64,000 nt of DNA, from positions 42,097 to 106,096 of the forward strand of contig JACREZ010000013.1 of assembly GCA_016212665.1 (NCBI GenBank), read 5' to 3'. Positions 44,465 through 53,328 of this stretch are shown piece by piece. The notes under the pieces were generated by a model. The model saw nothing but the letters and a program-made list of their open reading frames with translations. It had not been told where the DNA came from and made no database searches. A program made the translations under genes and the position numbers. Positions within the stretch are counted from its first letter, which is position 1. Every line of letters begins with the position of its first letter. This DNA comes from Ignavibacteriota bacterium. Its GTDB lineage: Bacteria; Bacteroidota; Ignavibacteria; UBA10030; SZUA-254.

Positions 44465-46138
44465 TCACTCCCTCACCAACCTCTTATACTTAATCCGGTG
44501 CGGTCGTTCCGCATCAATGCCTAATTTCTTCTTCCGGAAATCTTCATACTCGGAGTAGTTGCCATCATACCAAACAACACTGCTGTCTCCTTCAAACGCG
44601 AGGATGTGTGTTGCAACTCTATCGAGAAACCATCGGTCGTGGGAGATGATGACGGCGCAACCGGCGAAGTTGCTCAACGCTTCTTCAAGCGCACGGAGTG
44701 TGTTCACGTCAAGGTCGTTCGTTGGTTCGTCGAGTAAAAGTACGTTCGCTCCCGTTTTTAAAATCTTTGCAAGATGAACACGGTTTCGTTCGCCGCCGGA
44801 GAGAACACCGCACGGTTTCTGCTGATCGGTTCCACTGAAGTTGAAGCGGGCAACATACGCACGTGAATTCACTTCACGAGTTCCCAACTTAATCAAATCT
44901 TCTCCTTCAGATATTTCCTGCCAAATAGTTTTGTTCGGGTCGAGCGGTCGATTTTGGTCAACGTACGCCAACTTCACAGTCTCGCCAATGCGAATCGTTC
45001 CTGAATCAGGTTTCTCCTGTCCCGTTATCATTCGGAAAAGCGTTGTCTTTCCCGCTCCGTTGGGACCAATCACGCCGATGATGCCGCTGGGCGGTAAACT
45101 AAAACACATGTCATCATACAACACAATATCACCGTATTCTTTCTCTACATGCTCGGCTTCAATCACTAAGTTGCCAAGTCGCGGTCCGGGCGGAATAAAT
45201 ATTTCCAATTCTTCATTCCGACTTTCGCCTTGTTCAGCAACCATCTTTTCGTACGCGCTGATTCTTGCTTTGCTTTTTGCATGTCTTCCTTTAGGATTCA
45301 ATCGCACCCATTCAAGTTCTCTCTGCAACACTTTCTGTCGTTTCGATTCCTGTTTTTCTTCGACGGCGAGCCGCGCCTGTTTCTGTTCCAGCCATGAAGT
45401 GTAATTTCCTTCAAACGGAATTCCTTCGCCTCTGTCCAATTCCAAAATCCATCCGGCGACATTATCAAGAAAATATCTGTCGTGCGTAACGGCAATCACC
45501 GTTCCTTTGTATTCGGCAAGATGATGTTCCAACCATGCCACCGATTCCGCATCGAGATGGTTCGTCGGTTCATCAAGCAATAAAACATCCGGTTCCTGCA
45601 ACAGCAAACGACACAATGCAACCCGTCTTCTCTCGCCTCCTGAAATTGTCTTGACTGATGTCTCGCCCGGCGGACAACGAAGCGCATCCATCGCTTGCTC
45701 AAGTTTGCTGTCTAAATCCCATGCGTTGAGATGCTCGATTCGCTCCTGAAGTTTGGCTTGCTTTTCCAAAAGCGCATCAAAGTCCACATCCGGCTCAGAA
45801 AACCTTGCACTGATTTCTTCATATTCTTTCAGCAACGCAACCGTTTCTGCCGCGCCTTCCTCCACAATTTCTTTTACTGTTTTGTTCGGGTCAAGTTCCG
45901 GCTCTTGAGAGAGATAGCCAAACGTTATTCCTTTCTGTGCGTTGATAGTTCCGAGATAATCCTTATCAACTCCAGCAATGATTTTTAATAGCGTGCTTTT
46001 GCCTGCGCCGTTCAATCCAAGTACGCCTATCTTCGCACCATAGAAAAATGAAAGGTAAATATCTTTGAGAACCTGCTTGTTGGGTTTGTGAACTTTTCCG
46101 ACTCCGATCATGGAGAAGATGATTTTGTTGTCTGCCAT
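44465..46138 (-). CDS. ettA: Energy-dependent translational throttle protein EttA
   Basis: The 557-aa protein has the EttA layout: KVHKPNKQVLKDIYLSF near the start, Walker A GLNGAGKST and GPNGAGKTT, two SGGER signatures, two DEPTN motifs, the arm segment (about aa 95-140) and the EttA-type linker ERELEWVRLNPKGRHAKSKAR within about aa 265-300. It binds the ribosomal E site and gates the first elongation step according to ATP/ADP. Length is normal. Confidence 0.95.
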   Translation of the reverse strand: MADNKIIFSMIGVGKVHKPNKQVLKDIYLSFFYGAKIGVLGLNGAGKSTLLKIIAGVDKDYLGTINAQKGITFGYLSQEPELDPNKTVKEIVEEGAAETVALLKEYEEISARFSEPDVDFDALLEKQAKLQERIEHLNAWDLDSKLEQAMDALRCPPGETSVKTISGGERRRVALCRLLLQEPDVLLLDEPTNHLDAESVAWLEHHLAEYKGTVIAVTHDRYFLDNVAGWILELDRGEGIPFEGNYTSWLEQKQARLAVEEKQESKRQKVLQRELEWVRLNPKGRHAKSKARISAYEKMVAEQGESRNEELEIFIPPGPRLGNLVIEAEHVEKEYGDIVLYDDMCFSLPPSGIIGVIGPNGAGKTTLFRMITGQEKPDSGTIRIGETVKLAYVDQNRPLDPNKTIWQEISEGEDLIKLGTREVNSRAYVARFNFSGTDQQKPCGVLSGGERNRVHLAKILKTGANVLLLDEPTNDLDVNTLRALEEALSNFAGCAVIISHDRWFLDRVATHILAFEGDSSVVWYDGNYSEYEDFRKKKLGIDAERPHRIKYKRLVRE

Positions 46139-46144
46139 CGTTTT

Positions 46145-46264
46145 TAGTGAATTGGTGATTAGTGATTGGTTAATTTGTTAGTGGTTAGTTGTCATGAGTC
46201 ATTAGTAATTTGTCAATGGTCATTGGTCACTGACTATTGAATCCTGAATCTTATATCTTGAATC
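46145..46264. repeat. Long degenerate 7-bp tandem array
   Basis: About 17 consecutive units follow the pattern ATTNGTC/TTNGTGA (TTAGTGA, TTGGTTA, ATTTGTC, ATTGGTC, ATTGAAT). The array fills the whole gap between ettA and the YgjV-like gene and ends on the latter's stop codon. Confidence 0.75.
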
Positions 46265-46883
46265 AAATTTCTTTCAGATAGTATTCTGAATTTTCAAAAT
46301 CCTTAGTAAATCCGATTTTCAGAAGATACGCTTGATGTTCTTTCACCGTTGTATGAACCTGAAACGTAGTAAATCCTTGCTGTTTCAATTCTTCTTTCTT
46401 TGTTGAGTAAGTGAACGACGCGTTTTTGAAGTCACGGTAATCGGGAATGACGTAATCTAGTTTGATGTCAATGATTCCGGCTTCTCGTGTTTCGTAGATG
46501 AACAATCCAACGGGAATAAGATTCCGCAAGATAAAGAAACAATGCGGCACGTGTAATTTTTCCCAATTGAAATCAGGGAAATATTTGTTGATGTCGTTCT
46601 GATAAAATGTAAGAAATTTTTCTAAGTACGGAGTCTTCACTTCGGGTAACGGAAGCAACGTGAAGTAATCCTGCTTCCGCGATATTTGCCTGATGAAAAA
46701 TATATTGACACACACATTGAAGGCATTCAACACAAGAACAGGATACGCATGAATAAGCAAGCCGTACACAGCCAACATTCCCGCTCCGGTCATGTTTAGT
46801 AATCGCAACTTACGGATGTTTGTCATCCACAATGAAACGGCAATAAAAACAGAGCCGAGGTAACCAAGCAGTTCAGGAGTCAA
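46263..46883 (-). CDS. YgjV-like membrane domain fused to a GNAT-like tail
   Basis: The 206-aa protein starts at TTG overlapping the upstream stop (TTGA). The first 75 residues form three short helices (LLGYLGSVFIAVSLWMTNIRK, MTGAGMLAVYGLL, NAFNVCVNIFFI) typical of YgjV. The soluble C-terminus (about 85-206) has FFILRNLIPVGLFIYE, IIDIKLDYVIPDYRDF and HQAYLLKIGF, resembling the core strands of GNAT folds. It may acetylate or bind a membrane-proximal substrate. It is co-transcribed with the two upstream genes (4-bp overlaps). Confidence 0.65.
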   Translation of the reverse strand: MTPELLGYLGSVFIAVSLWMTNIRKLRLLNMTGAGMLAVYGLLIHAYPVLVLNAFNVCVNIFFIRQISRKQDYFTLLPLPEVKTPYLEKFLTFYQNDINKYFPDFNWEKLHVPHCFFILRNLIPVGLFIYETREAGIIDIKLDYVIPDYRDFKNASFTYSTKKEELKQQGFTTFQVHTTVKEHQAYLLKIGFTKDFENSEYYLKEI

Positions 46884-47812
46884 TCGTTCTTCTCTCCGAT
46901 TTCTTCGATTGCAATCTTGTCCGGTTTCTGAATGAATGAAACATCAAATCTTCCATCAAGAATCGGAACAAGGACTTCCCGCTCATCATCCATATAAGTG
47001 AAAACAAGTCGTACGAAAACGCCCGTTACTGCTTTTTCATTTTGCTCGGTTACATTTCCTTCAAACCAAATTTCGGTTCGTTCATCTTTCAATTCATAAT
47101 CATCTCTGAACACGCTTACCTTCGGAGACCATGCCGGTTGAATTTCCGACTTGCTCGTGTCGTGCAATATCAAACTCTGAAGAACTGCATCATCACTTGC
47201 AAGCATAAGTTTCCCTATAATCGTTTCATCGGTTTTATCAAACGGATTATCTTTCAACACTTCGCTCGAAAGATACGCTACATATCGGTTCATTGTTTTC
47301 TGAGACGGCACGTCAGGCGAATCATACACTTCTATTCTTGCAAGCGGAATTGACGAGGAAAGAATTTTGGTTCCAGTCACAACGTTGTAGTAGCGATAAG
47401 TGTTTTCAGAACCGCAACAGGCAAAGTTAGTTGTCTTTATGAAATTCCTCCACAATTCGCTCTGCTCTGCTGAATCAACAATTGTCCAAACAGGTTTATC
47501 GTAACGTTCTTTCTCATTCATATATGCGTTGATGGTGAGAATCCCATCGCTTCCCTCCATAAAATTGGAAGAAACAATATCCGATGTTTGATGAATGAAC
47601 AATGAGCCGGACTTCCCTTCTTCAAGCGGATATGAATCGTAAAAAAAGAATTGATGGGTTTGAGTCGTTCTCCGTATCTCTTCGCCGATTCGTTCTTCCT
47701 TTACGTTTGATTGGAATTGCTGTTCAAACGGAATCTTCGTTTTCGTCTTCAGTTGGCTGATTGCAAAGGAGGTGAACAGAACCAATAAAAGCGTGACAAT
47801 ATATTTTATCAT
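46880..47812 (-). CDS. Exported hypothetical protein of the TPR/YgjV operon
   Basis: The 310-aa protein has a signal peptide (LLLVLFTSFAIS), a beta-rich body and an acidic end (KIAIEEIGEKND). The pair of cysteines in TNFACCGSEN could be structural. No family is recognised. It overlaps the TPR gene by ATGA and the YgjV-like gene by 4 bp. A periplasmic location is inferred. Confidence 0.65.
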   Translation of the reverse strand: MIKYIVTLLLVLFTSFAISQLKTKTKIPFEQQFQSNVKEERIGEEIRRTTQTHQFFFYDSYPLEEGKSGSLFIHQTSDIVSSNFMEGSDGILTINAYMNEKERYDKPVWTIVDSAEQSELWRNFIKTTNFACCGSENTYRYYNVVTGTKILSSSIPLARIEVYDSPDVPSQKTMNRYVAYLSSEVLKDNPFDKTDETIIGKLMLASDDAVLQSLILHDTSKSEIQPAWSPKVSVFRDDYELKDERTEIWFEGNVTEQNEKAVTGVFVRLVFTYMDDEREVLVPILDGRFDVSFIQKPDKIAIEEIGEKND

Positions 47813-49125
47813 CGAGTCTGCTTCCCGCTTGCCTTTAATAATTTCACTCTCTCATTTGCCTGTTCGATTCGTTCCATTTGAGACGAATCATAAGCGACAA
47901 GTTTCAAATACTTTTCATATTGTTTGATTGCTGATTTCGAATCATTCAGGTAATCAAGCGTCAACGCGACATAATATTGGGCTTCGTTATTTGAAGGATG
48001 AATATCAAGCGCTCTTCGGTAGGCAGAAAGTGCGTTGCGATATTGTTTCTGATAAAAATATAACGTCCCAAGTTTGATATACATTTGAGTAATCACTTCT
48101 GGATGAGAAACATCAATCGCTTTCCGGTATGTTGACGCCGCTTGCTTCACGCTATCAAGTTTTGAATATGCGAGTGCAAGATTTGTGTAGTACAACGGAT
48201 TCTCATTATCAATGAGAAGCGCCTTGGAATATGCCGACAATGCTTCTTCATAGTTCTGCAACATCAACTGACAATATCCCAACTGAGCAAGATACGTGTC
48301 ATTGGAAGTATCCCGTTCGATGGCGTTCGAGTAATACACAATCGCGCTATCATAATTTTGTGTGCTTTGATAGCACAATCCGGTTTTGTAATGATAGTCT
48401 GCTACTTCAGGGCGCATCGTCCTTGCTTTGGTAAACAACCTGAACGCCTCGTGATATTCTTTCTTCCCGAAATAAATGGACGCGAGAGAATTTATCGCGG
48501 GCAAATAGTTCGGGTTGAGCGAAATGCTTGTCGAGAGAAACTCAATTGCCGAATCACTTTTCTGAAGATTCATCAACGCCGAGCCGATATAATAATAGCT
48601 GAGAAAATCCTTCGGATTCTTTTTGATAACTTCATGGAAATAATTAAGCGCTTGTTCCATGTTTTTTGATTCATAATTCAGGAGTGCGAGTTGAAATCGG
48701 GCAGGGACAAAATCAAAGTCGTGTATTACAATAAATTCCAATTCGCGCTTCGCATCGTTCACCAATCCCGATACGGTATAAATTCTTGCAAGTTGAAAAC
48801 GATACGATGTATTCACAGAATCAATCATCACTGCTCGCTTCATGTAAGAGATCGCGTTTTGAATGTCGTTCTGTTGGAAACAACACATGCCAAGGTAAAA
48901 CTGGGCGGTTCCGTCGCTTGAATCAATCTTTGAAAAAACCTCAACTGCTTCAGAATATTTTGAGAGCGTGAAATACTGAATCCCTTTTTGGAGAAGACTA
49001 TCCCGAAGAACATTCGATGGCTGTTCATCCATCTGGCTCCAAACCATTATCGGAAACAAGTTTAACAAGACAGAGAGTATGAGATACGTTGTACGGAAAC
49101 ACATAAAATACTTTTTCATTTTCAT
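47809..49125 (-). CDS. Exported TPR protein
   Basis: The start is the ATG at 49125, in front of a basic N-terminus and a hydrophobic signal (YLILSVLLNLFPIMVWSQ); a longer frame to 49176 would run into the divergent promoter. The 438-aa product is then almost wholly TPR, about eleven units (PxNxxxxYxxAxxYxxxxxYxxA pattern). It should bind proteins in the periplasm. It is the first gene of a three-gene operon (4-bp overlaps) and is divergent from the permease gene. Confidence 0.75.
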   Translation of the reverse strand: MKMKKYFMCFRTTYLILSVLLNLFPIMVWSQMDEQPSNVLRDSLLQKGIQYFTLSKYSEAVEVFSKIDSSDGTAQFYLGMCCFQQNDIQNAISYMKRAVMIDSVNTSYRFQLARIYTVSGLVNDAKRELEFIVIHDFDFVPARFQLALLNYESKNMEQALNYFHEVIKKNPKDFLSYYYIGSALMNLQKSDSAIEFLSTSISLNPNYLPAINSLASIYFGKKEYHEAFRLFTKARTMRPEVADYHYKTGLCYQSTQNYDSAIVYYSNAIERDTSNDTYLAQLGYCQLMLQNYEEALSAYSKALLIDNENPLYYTNLALAYSKLDSVKQAASTYRKAIDVSHPEVITQMYIKLGTLYFYQKQYRNALSAYRRALDIHPSNNEAQYYVALTLDYLNDSKSAIKQYEKYLKLVAYDSSQMERIEQANERVKLLKASGKQTR

Positions 49126-49160
49126 GGTAATATACAAAACCAAGAACAAACTAATATTAT

Positions 49161-49191
49161 TTTGACTCTGGTTCATTTTATCGTATTTTTG
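49161..49191 (+). promoter_or_regulatory. Bacteroidetes-type promoter (TTTG-N19-TAnnTTTG) of the permease operon
   Basis: TTTG (49161-49164), a 19-nt spacer and TATTTTTG (49184-49191) match the -33/-7 elements known from Bacteroides. The transcript would start at or within a few bases of the ATG at 49198, so the mRNA may be leaderless; no ribosome site is seen. Confidence 0.55.
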
Positions 49192-49197
49192 TCAAAA

Positions 49198-50544
49198 ATG
49201 AATTTGAACAACCAAGTTACACAACCAACCCTCGCCCGCCGCCTCGGCTTGTTCGATGCGACGATGATTGTCATGGGCGGCATCATCGGTTCAGGAATCT
49301 TCATGAATCCGTACGTGGTGGCACAGTATGTTCATACTCCGTTTTTGATTTTAAGCGCGTGGCTTGTAGGCGGTATCATTGCAATTGCCGGTTCATTCGT
49401 TTATGCAGAACTTGCCGCGCGTAAACCTGAAGCAGGCGGAGAGTATGTGTATCTTGGCGATGCAATTCATCCTGTTGTCGGGTTCATGTATGGCTGGGGT
49501 TTATTGTTCGTTGTCCACACGGGAGGAATGGCGGCTGTCTCTCTCACGTTTTCGCGATACTTTCTCTCACTTACCGGACTTGCGCTTCCCGATTGGCTCA
49601 TTGCAATAATAACGCTTGTCATTCTTACCACTGTGAATTGTCTCGGCGTAAAAGAGGGAAGCAACCTCCAAAGTTTCTTTATGGTTTTGAAAATCGGCGC
49701 AGTGCTGATGCTGATTGTTTGTGGATATTTATTGATTGACGATTCACGATTCACGATGCAACCGCTTCTTGACCGACCTCCTTCGTTCGATTTAGTTTCA
49801 GGATTTGGCGCGGCATTAGTTCCATTACTCTTCGCTTACGGTGGTTGGCAAACATCGAACTTTATCGCAGGTGAAGTAGAAAATCCCGATAAAAATCTTC
49901 CACGCGGCTTGTTAATCGGAACAGGAACGGTGGTCGTTCTCTACATTCTTGTCAACTACGTTTGTCTTCATGCGCTCGGCGCAGATGGATTAGCCCAAAC
50001 AAAAACTCCTGCAAGCGCAGTGATGCAACTTGCGCTCGGAAACACAGGCGCATTGTTCATCGGACTTGGCATCACAATTTCAACTCTCGGGTTCCTCAGT
50101 CAATCAATTCTTACCGGACCGAGAGTTTACTATGCGATGGCAAACGACGGAGTATTTTTTAAGAAGGTCGGCTGGGTTCATCCCAAAACAAAAGCGCCGG
50201 TTGTTGCAATTGTGATGCAAGGAGTCGCGGCAATTGTCATCGCACTTTCAGGAAAGTACGAACAGATTTTGAACTATGTCGTCGCCGCAGATTGGGTTTG
50301 GTTTGGTTTGGGCGGCGCGTGTATTTTTGTTTACCGTTTGAGAGATAAGCGCGCTGGCAACAATCATTCGGGATACAAAATGCCGGGACATCCTTACACG
50401 ACAGGAATTTACACACTTGCCTGCGTTGCTATCGTCGTTAGTACAGTGTACAATTTCCCGTTTGATAGTTTGATTGGCTTGGCAATTATTGCAACAGGAA
50501 TACCACTTTTTTATCTCTGGAAAATCAAAAGAAGAAACGCATGA
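49198..50544 (+). CDS. APC-family amino-acid permease
   Basis: The 448-aa, 12-helix protein has the APC hallmark GGIIGSGIF in helix 1 and EAGGEYVYLGDAIHP after helix 2, and FAYGGWQTSNFIAGEVENPDKN before helix 6-7. It should exchange or import amino acids, and the aminotransferase gene that overlaps it by 4 bp supports that. The start is the ATG at 49198, the first before the ARRLGLFDA stretch. A short loop (about aa 179-188, DDSRFTMQ) is encoded by a 7-bp repeat. Confidence 0.88.
   Translation: MNLNNQVTQPTLARRLGLFDATMIVMGGIIGSGIFMNPYVVAQYVHTPFLILSAWLVGGIIAIAGSFVYAELAARKPEAGGEYVYLGDAIHPVVGFMYGWGLLFVVHTGGMAAVSLTFSRYFLSLTGLALPDWLIAIITLVILTTVNCLGVKEGSNLQSFFMVLKIGAVLMLIVCGYLLIDDSRFTMQPLLDRPPSFDLVSGFGAALVPLLFAYGGWQTSNFIAGEVENPDKNLPRGLLIGTGTVVVLYILVNYVCLHALGADGLAQTKTPASAVMQLALGNTGALFIGLGITISTLGFLSQSILTGPRVYYAMANDGVFFKKVGWVHPKTKAPVVAIVMQGVAAIVIALSGKYEQILNYVVAADWVWFGLGGACIFVYRLRDKRAGNNHSGYKMPGHPYTTGIYTLACVAIVVSTVYNFPFDSLIGLAIIATGIPLFYLWKIKRRNA
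49734..49761 (+). repeat. 7-bp tandem repeat in the permease gene
   Basis: Four units (GATTGAC, GATTCAC, GATTCAC, GATGCAA) encode the loop DDSRFTMQ, in a region that is variable in APC permeases. Confidence 0.5.
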
Positions 50545-51644
50545 CACAACGTCTTCTCAGTTCGGAATACATGCACTGGGTAAAAACTCTTTCGGGTGTA
50601 AGGTACAATCTTGCTATCAGCGGGATGGTTGATTATCCGCTTTCTGAAATTCCTTATCAGCAAGAAGATTTGCTCCTCAGCGGAGCGGGTTCGTACGGCT
50701 ATGAACCGCTCAAACAAATCATTGCTCAGCAATACAGCGTTTCAGCCGATTCGGTTGTTACAACGCTCGGCGCTTCGATGGCAAATTATTTGGTGATGGC
50801 ATTGCTCCTCAAACCCGGAGATGAAGTTCTCATCGAATATCCGGCTTATGAACTACTTGTTTCTGCGGCAAAATTTCTTGGCGCTGATGTCAAACGATTT
50901 ATGAGAAGATTCGACTACGGCTTTCATATCAACCCGGAAGAAATTAAAAAAACAATCACACCCAAAACGCGGCTGATAGTTTTAACCAATCTTCACAATC
51001 CGACAAGCGTTTATACCGATGAACTGACGTTGCTTCAGGTCGGCGACATCGCCCGAAGCGTCAATGCTCATGTCTTAGTTGGCGAAGTTTATTTGACGAC
51101 AATGTTTGACAAATCGTTTTTCACTGCCGCTTCACTCGGAAAAGAATTCATCACCACGAACAGTCTCACGAAAGCGTACGGTCTCAGTGGTATGCGGCTC
51201 GGATGGATTCTGGCAGAACCGGAAATTACAAACAAGTTGTGGCGATTGATTGACCTTCTGTACGTTAATCAAACAACATTAAGCGAGCGATTGGGTGTCC
51301 GTGCATTTCAACAAATAGACAAACTTGCTACTCGTTCACGCACGATCCTCGACCAAAACCGCGTGTTACTCTATCAATTCCTTAGCTCAAGAAACGAATT
51401 GAATTGCGTACTTCCAAGTGACGGAACAATCGTTTTTCCTCGACTCAAAAGAGGAAATGTTGACGAGTTGAGCGAACTACTTCGAACAAAATATGAAACG
51501 GCATTCGTCCCCGGAAAATTCTTCGACATGCCTCATCATTTCAGACTTGGGTTATGCGGCAAACCGGAACTGTTTGCTGAAGGATTGAAACGACTGGGAA
51601 TGGCGTTGGATGAACTACATGAGAAAAATTCTACTATCGAATGA
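50541..51644 (+). CDS. Class I/II PLP-dependent aminotransferase with altered DE-Y motif
   Basis: The 367-aa fold-type I enzyme has the Schiff-base lysine K211 (TNSLTKAYGLSGMRLGW), the PLP-ribose/phosphate region GASMANYLVM, and NLHNPT (N153 region), equivalent to the NPxNP motif. The motif that normally reads DEVY is GEVY (G181), so the Asp that contacts the PLP ring nitrogen is missing in the conceptual protein. It overlaps the permease gene by ATGA, suggesting uptake then transamination of the same amino acid. Confidence 0.85.
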   Translation: MTQRLLSSEYMHWVKTLSGVRYNLAISGMVDYPLSEIPYQQEDLLLSGAGSYGYEPLKQIIAQQYSVSADSVVTTLGASMANYLVMALLLKPGDEVLIEYPAYELLVSAAKFLGADVKRFMRRFDYGFHINPEEIKKTITPKTRLIVLTNLHNPTSVYTDELTLLQVGDIARSVNAHVLVGEVYLTTMFDKSFFTAASLGKEFITTNSLTKAYGLSGMRLGWILAEPEITNKLWRLIDLLYVNQTTLSERLGVRAFQQIDKLATRSRTILDQNRVLLYQFLSSRNELNCVLPSDGTIVFPRLKRGNVDELSELLRTKYETAFVPGKFFDMPHHFRLGLCGKPELFAEGLKRLGMALDELHEKNSTIE

Positions 51645-51684
51645 AAAACAGTAAATCATGTTTGCAATATTTATGATTGTAAAA

Positions 51685-51721
51685 TTCGAATTTGTTTCGG
51701 ATTTAGATATTCGAATTTAGT
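51685..51721. repeat. 7-bp tandem array
   Basis: Units TTCGAAT, TTGTTTC, GGATTTA, GATATTC and GAATTTA fill the gap after the aminotransferase gene. Confidence 0.6.
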
Positions 51722-51777
51722 GTTTTATGTTGGGAACTCGTATCTTCATCAGGCATCAACAAACAAAGTAACTCATC

Positions 51778-52161
51778 ATGTCAAGCAAAATATTTCTTCT
51801 TATTCTCATTACCATCGGTGGAATTTTTATTTTTTCAGCATGTGAAGAAGAAGAAAAAGCCATAACGCGTGAATACATTTTGCTGGGAGTTGATACCGCA
51901 GGCATAACAGAAAGTTCCGTCATTCTCAAATGGACACGAAGCAACTCGTTTGAGTTCGACCATTACCAAATTCATCGCTCGAAGGTACGGGGCTTCACCA
52001 CTTCATCTTCCACATTCATCAAAGACATCTACAACCAAAACACAACACGCGATACAGTTTTTCCTCTTCTCGCCGGAACAACATATTTTTTTAAATTAAA
52101 ACTCTTTACCAAAGATGGCAATTCGACCGAATCGAATGAAGCATCTGCCAAAACATTGTAA
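51778..52161 (+). CDS. Small Fn3-domain lipoprotein
   Basis: The 127-aa protein has a lipoprotein signal (FIFSAC) followed by an acidic EEEE stretch. One fibronectin-III-like domain follows (about aa 40-125, VDTAGITESSVILKWTRSN ... TTYFFKLKLFTKDGN). It is probably anchored in the outer membrane; partner unknown. It lies 21 bp upstream of the Pta gene in the same direction. Confidence 0.7.
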   Translation: MSSKIFLLILITIGGIFIFSACEEEEKAITREYILLGVDTAGITESSVILKWTRSNSFEFDHYQIHRSKVRGFTTSSSTFIKDIYNQNTTRDTVFPLLAGTTYFFKLKLFTKDGNSTESNEASAKTL

Positions 52162-52182
52162 CAACATTTGAAAACGAATACC

Positions 52183-53166
52183 ATGATACCCTCAGAATTA
52201 CTCACTTCGATAAAAGAACAATCCAAACTACTCAAGAAATCAATCGTCCTTCCCGATGCAACGGATGAACGCGCAATCAAAGCGGCGCGCATTCTCACCG
52301 ATGAAGGAATCGCCAACCCGATTCTCGTCGGAAGCGAATTGGAAATTCAAACAAAAGCGGAAGCGCTGGGCGTCGCTCTCGGCGGAATCCGAATCGTTGA
52401 CCCGAGCAAGTCAGAAAAGTTGAGCGACTTCTCTCACATCTTTTTTAATCTCCGAAAAGCAAAAGGACTTGAATTCACAGAAGCACAAAAGATTATGCAG
52501 AATCCTCTTTTCTTCGGCGCAATGATGGTGCGGGAAAACATGGCGGCAGGAAGTGTTGCCGGTTCGCTTTCAACCACAGGCGATGTCTTGCGTGCGGCGA
52601 TTCAAGTCATCGGAATGAAAGAAGGAATCAGCATTGTCTCAAGTTTCTTTTTGATGGTGTTTCCACACAAAGTTTTTTCGTTTGCCGATTGCGCCGTCGT
52701 TCCCGACCCGACCATCGAACAACTTGCCGATATTGCAATCTCGACAGCGGAAAATCATCAGAAACTCACCGGCGAAGAACCTCGTGTTGCAATGCTTTCG
52801 TTCTCTACGAAAGGAAGTGCAAGTCATCCGTTTGTTGAAAAAGTTCAACAAGCGACTGCACTTGTCAAATCAAAAGCGCCGCAACTTATTGTTGACGGAG
52901 AGTTACAACTCGATGCGGCAATCGTTACAAAAGTCGCACAATCAAAAGCGCCGAGAAGTCCCGTTGCAGGAAATGCGAACGTCCTGATTTTCCCTGACTT
53001 AAACGCGGGAAATATCGGCTATAAACTTGCGCAACGACTTGGCGGCGCAGAAGCAATTGGTCCCGTCGTGCAGGGATTAAAAAAACCCGCCTTTGATTTA
53101 TCACGCGGTTGCAGTGTAGATGATATTGTAAACACGGTTGCAATTAATTGTATGATGGGAGCGTGA
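52183..53166 (+). CDS. pta: Phosphate acetyltransferase
   Basis: The 327-aa protein corresponds to the catalytic PTA/PTB domain alone. It has [15 protein letters not shown] at the N-terminus, [44 protein letters not shown] and a C-terminal [19 protein letters not shown]. It interconverts acetyl-CoA plus phosphate with acetyl-phosphate plus CoA. The ATG at 52183 is preferred over a TTG at 52168. No acetate kinase gene is adjacent. Confidence 0.93.
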   Translation: MIPSELLTSIKEQSKLLKKSIVLPDATDERAIKAARILTDEGIANPILVGSELEIQTKAEALGVALGGIRIVDPSKSEKLSDFSHIFFNLRKAKGLEFTEAQKIMQNPLFFGAMMVRENMAAGSVAGSLSTTGDVLRAAIQVIGMKEGISIVSSFFLMVFPHKVFSFADCAVVPDPTIEQLADIAISTAENHQKLTGEEPRVAMLSFSTKGSASHPFVEKVQQATALVKSKAPQLIVDGELQLDAAIVTKVAQSKAPRSPVAGNANVLIFPDLNAGNIGYKLAQRLGGAEAIGPVVQGLKKPAFDLSRGCSVDDIVNTVAINCMMGA

Positions 53167-53177
53167 ACTCGTTTCTT

Positions 53178-53320
53178 GATGCTGGATGCTGGATCCTTAA
53201 TGCTGGTTGCTGGATACTTGTTATTAATTTTGAGAAATGCAGTAACCTCTAACCTGCAACCTGTAACCTATAACTGATACCGTATAACTTCTCATTCACT
53301 TTTAATTTTTAACTTTTAAC
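53178..53320. repeat. Three consecutive 7-bp tandem arrays
   Basis: The gap after pta holds GATGCTG/GATCCTT-type units (53178-53220), TAACCTG/CAACCTG units (from 53243) and TTTTAAC units (53300-53320). The sequence CTGAACGAAGTGAAG then runs over the GTG start of the next gene at 53329. Confidence 0.7.
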
Positions 53321-53328
53321 TGAACGAA

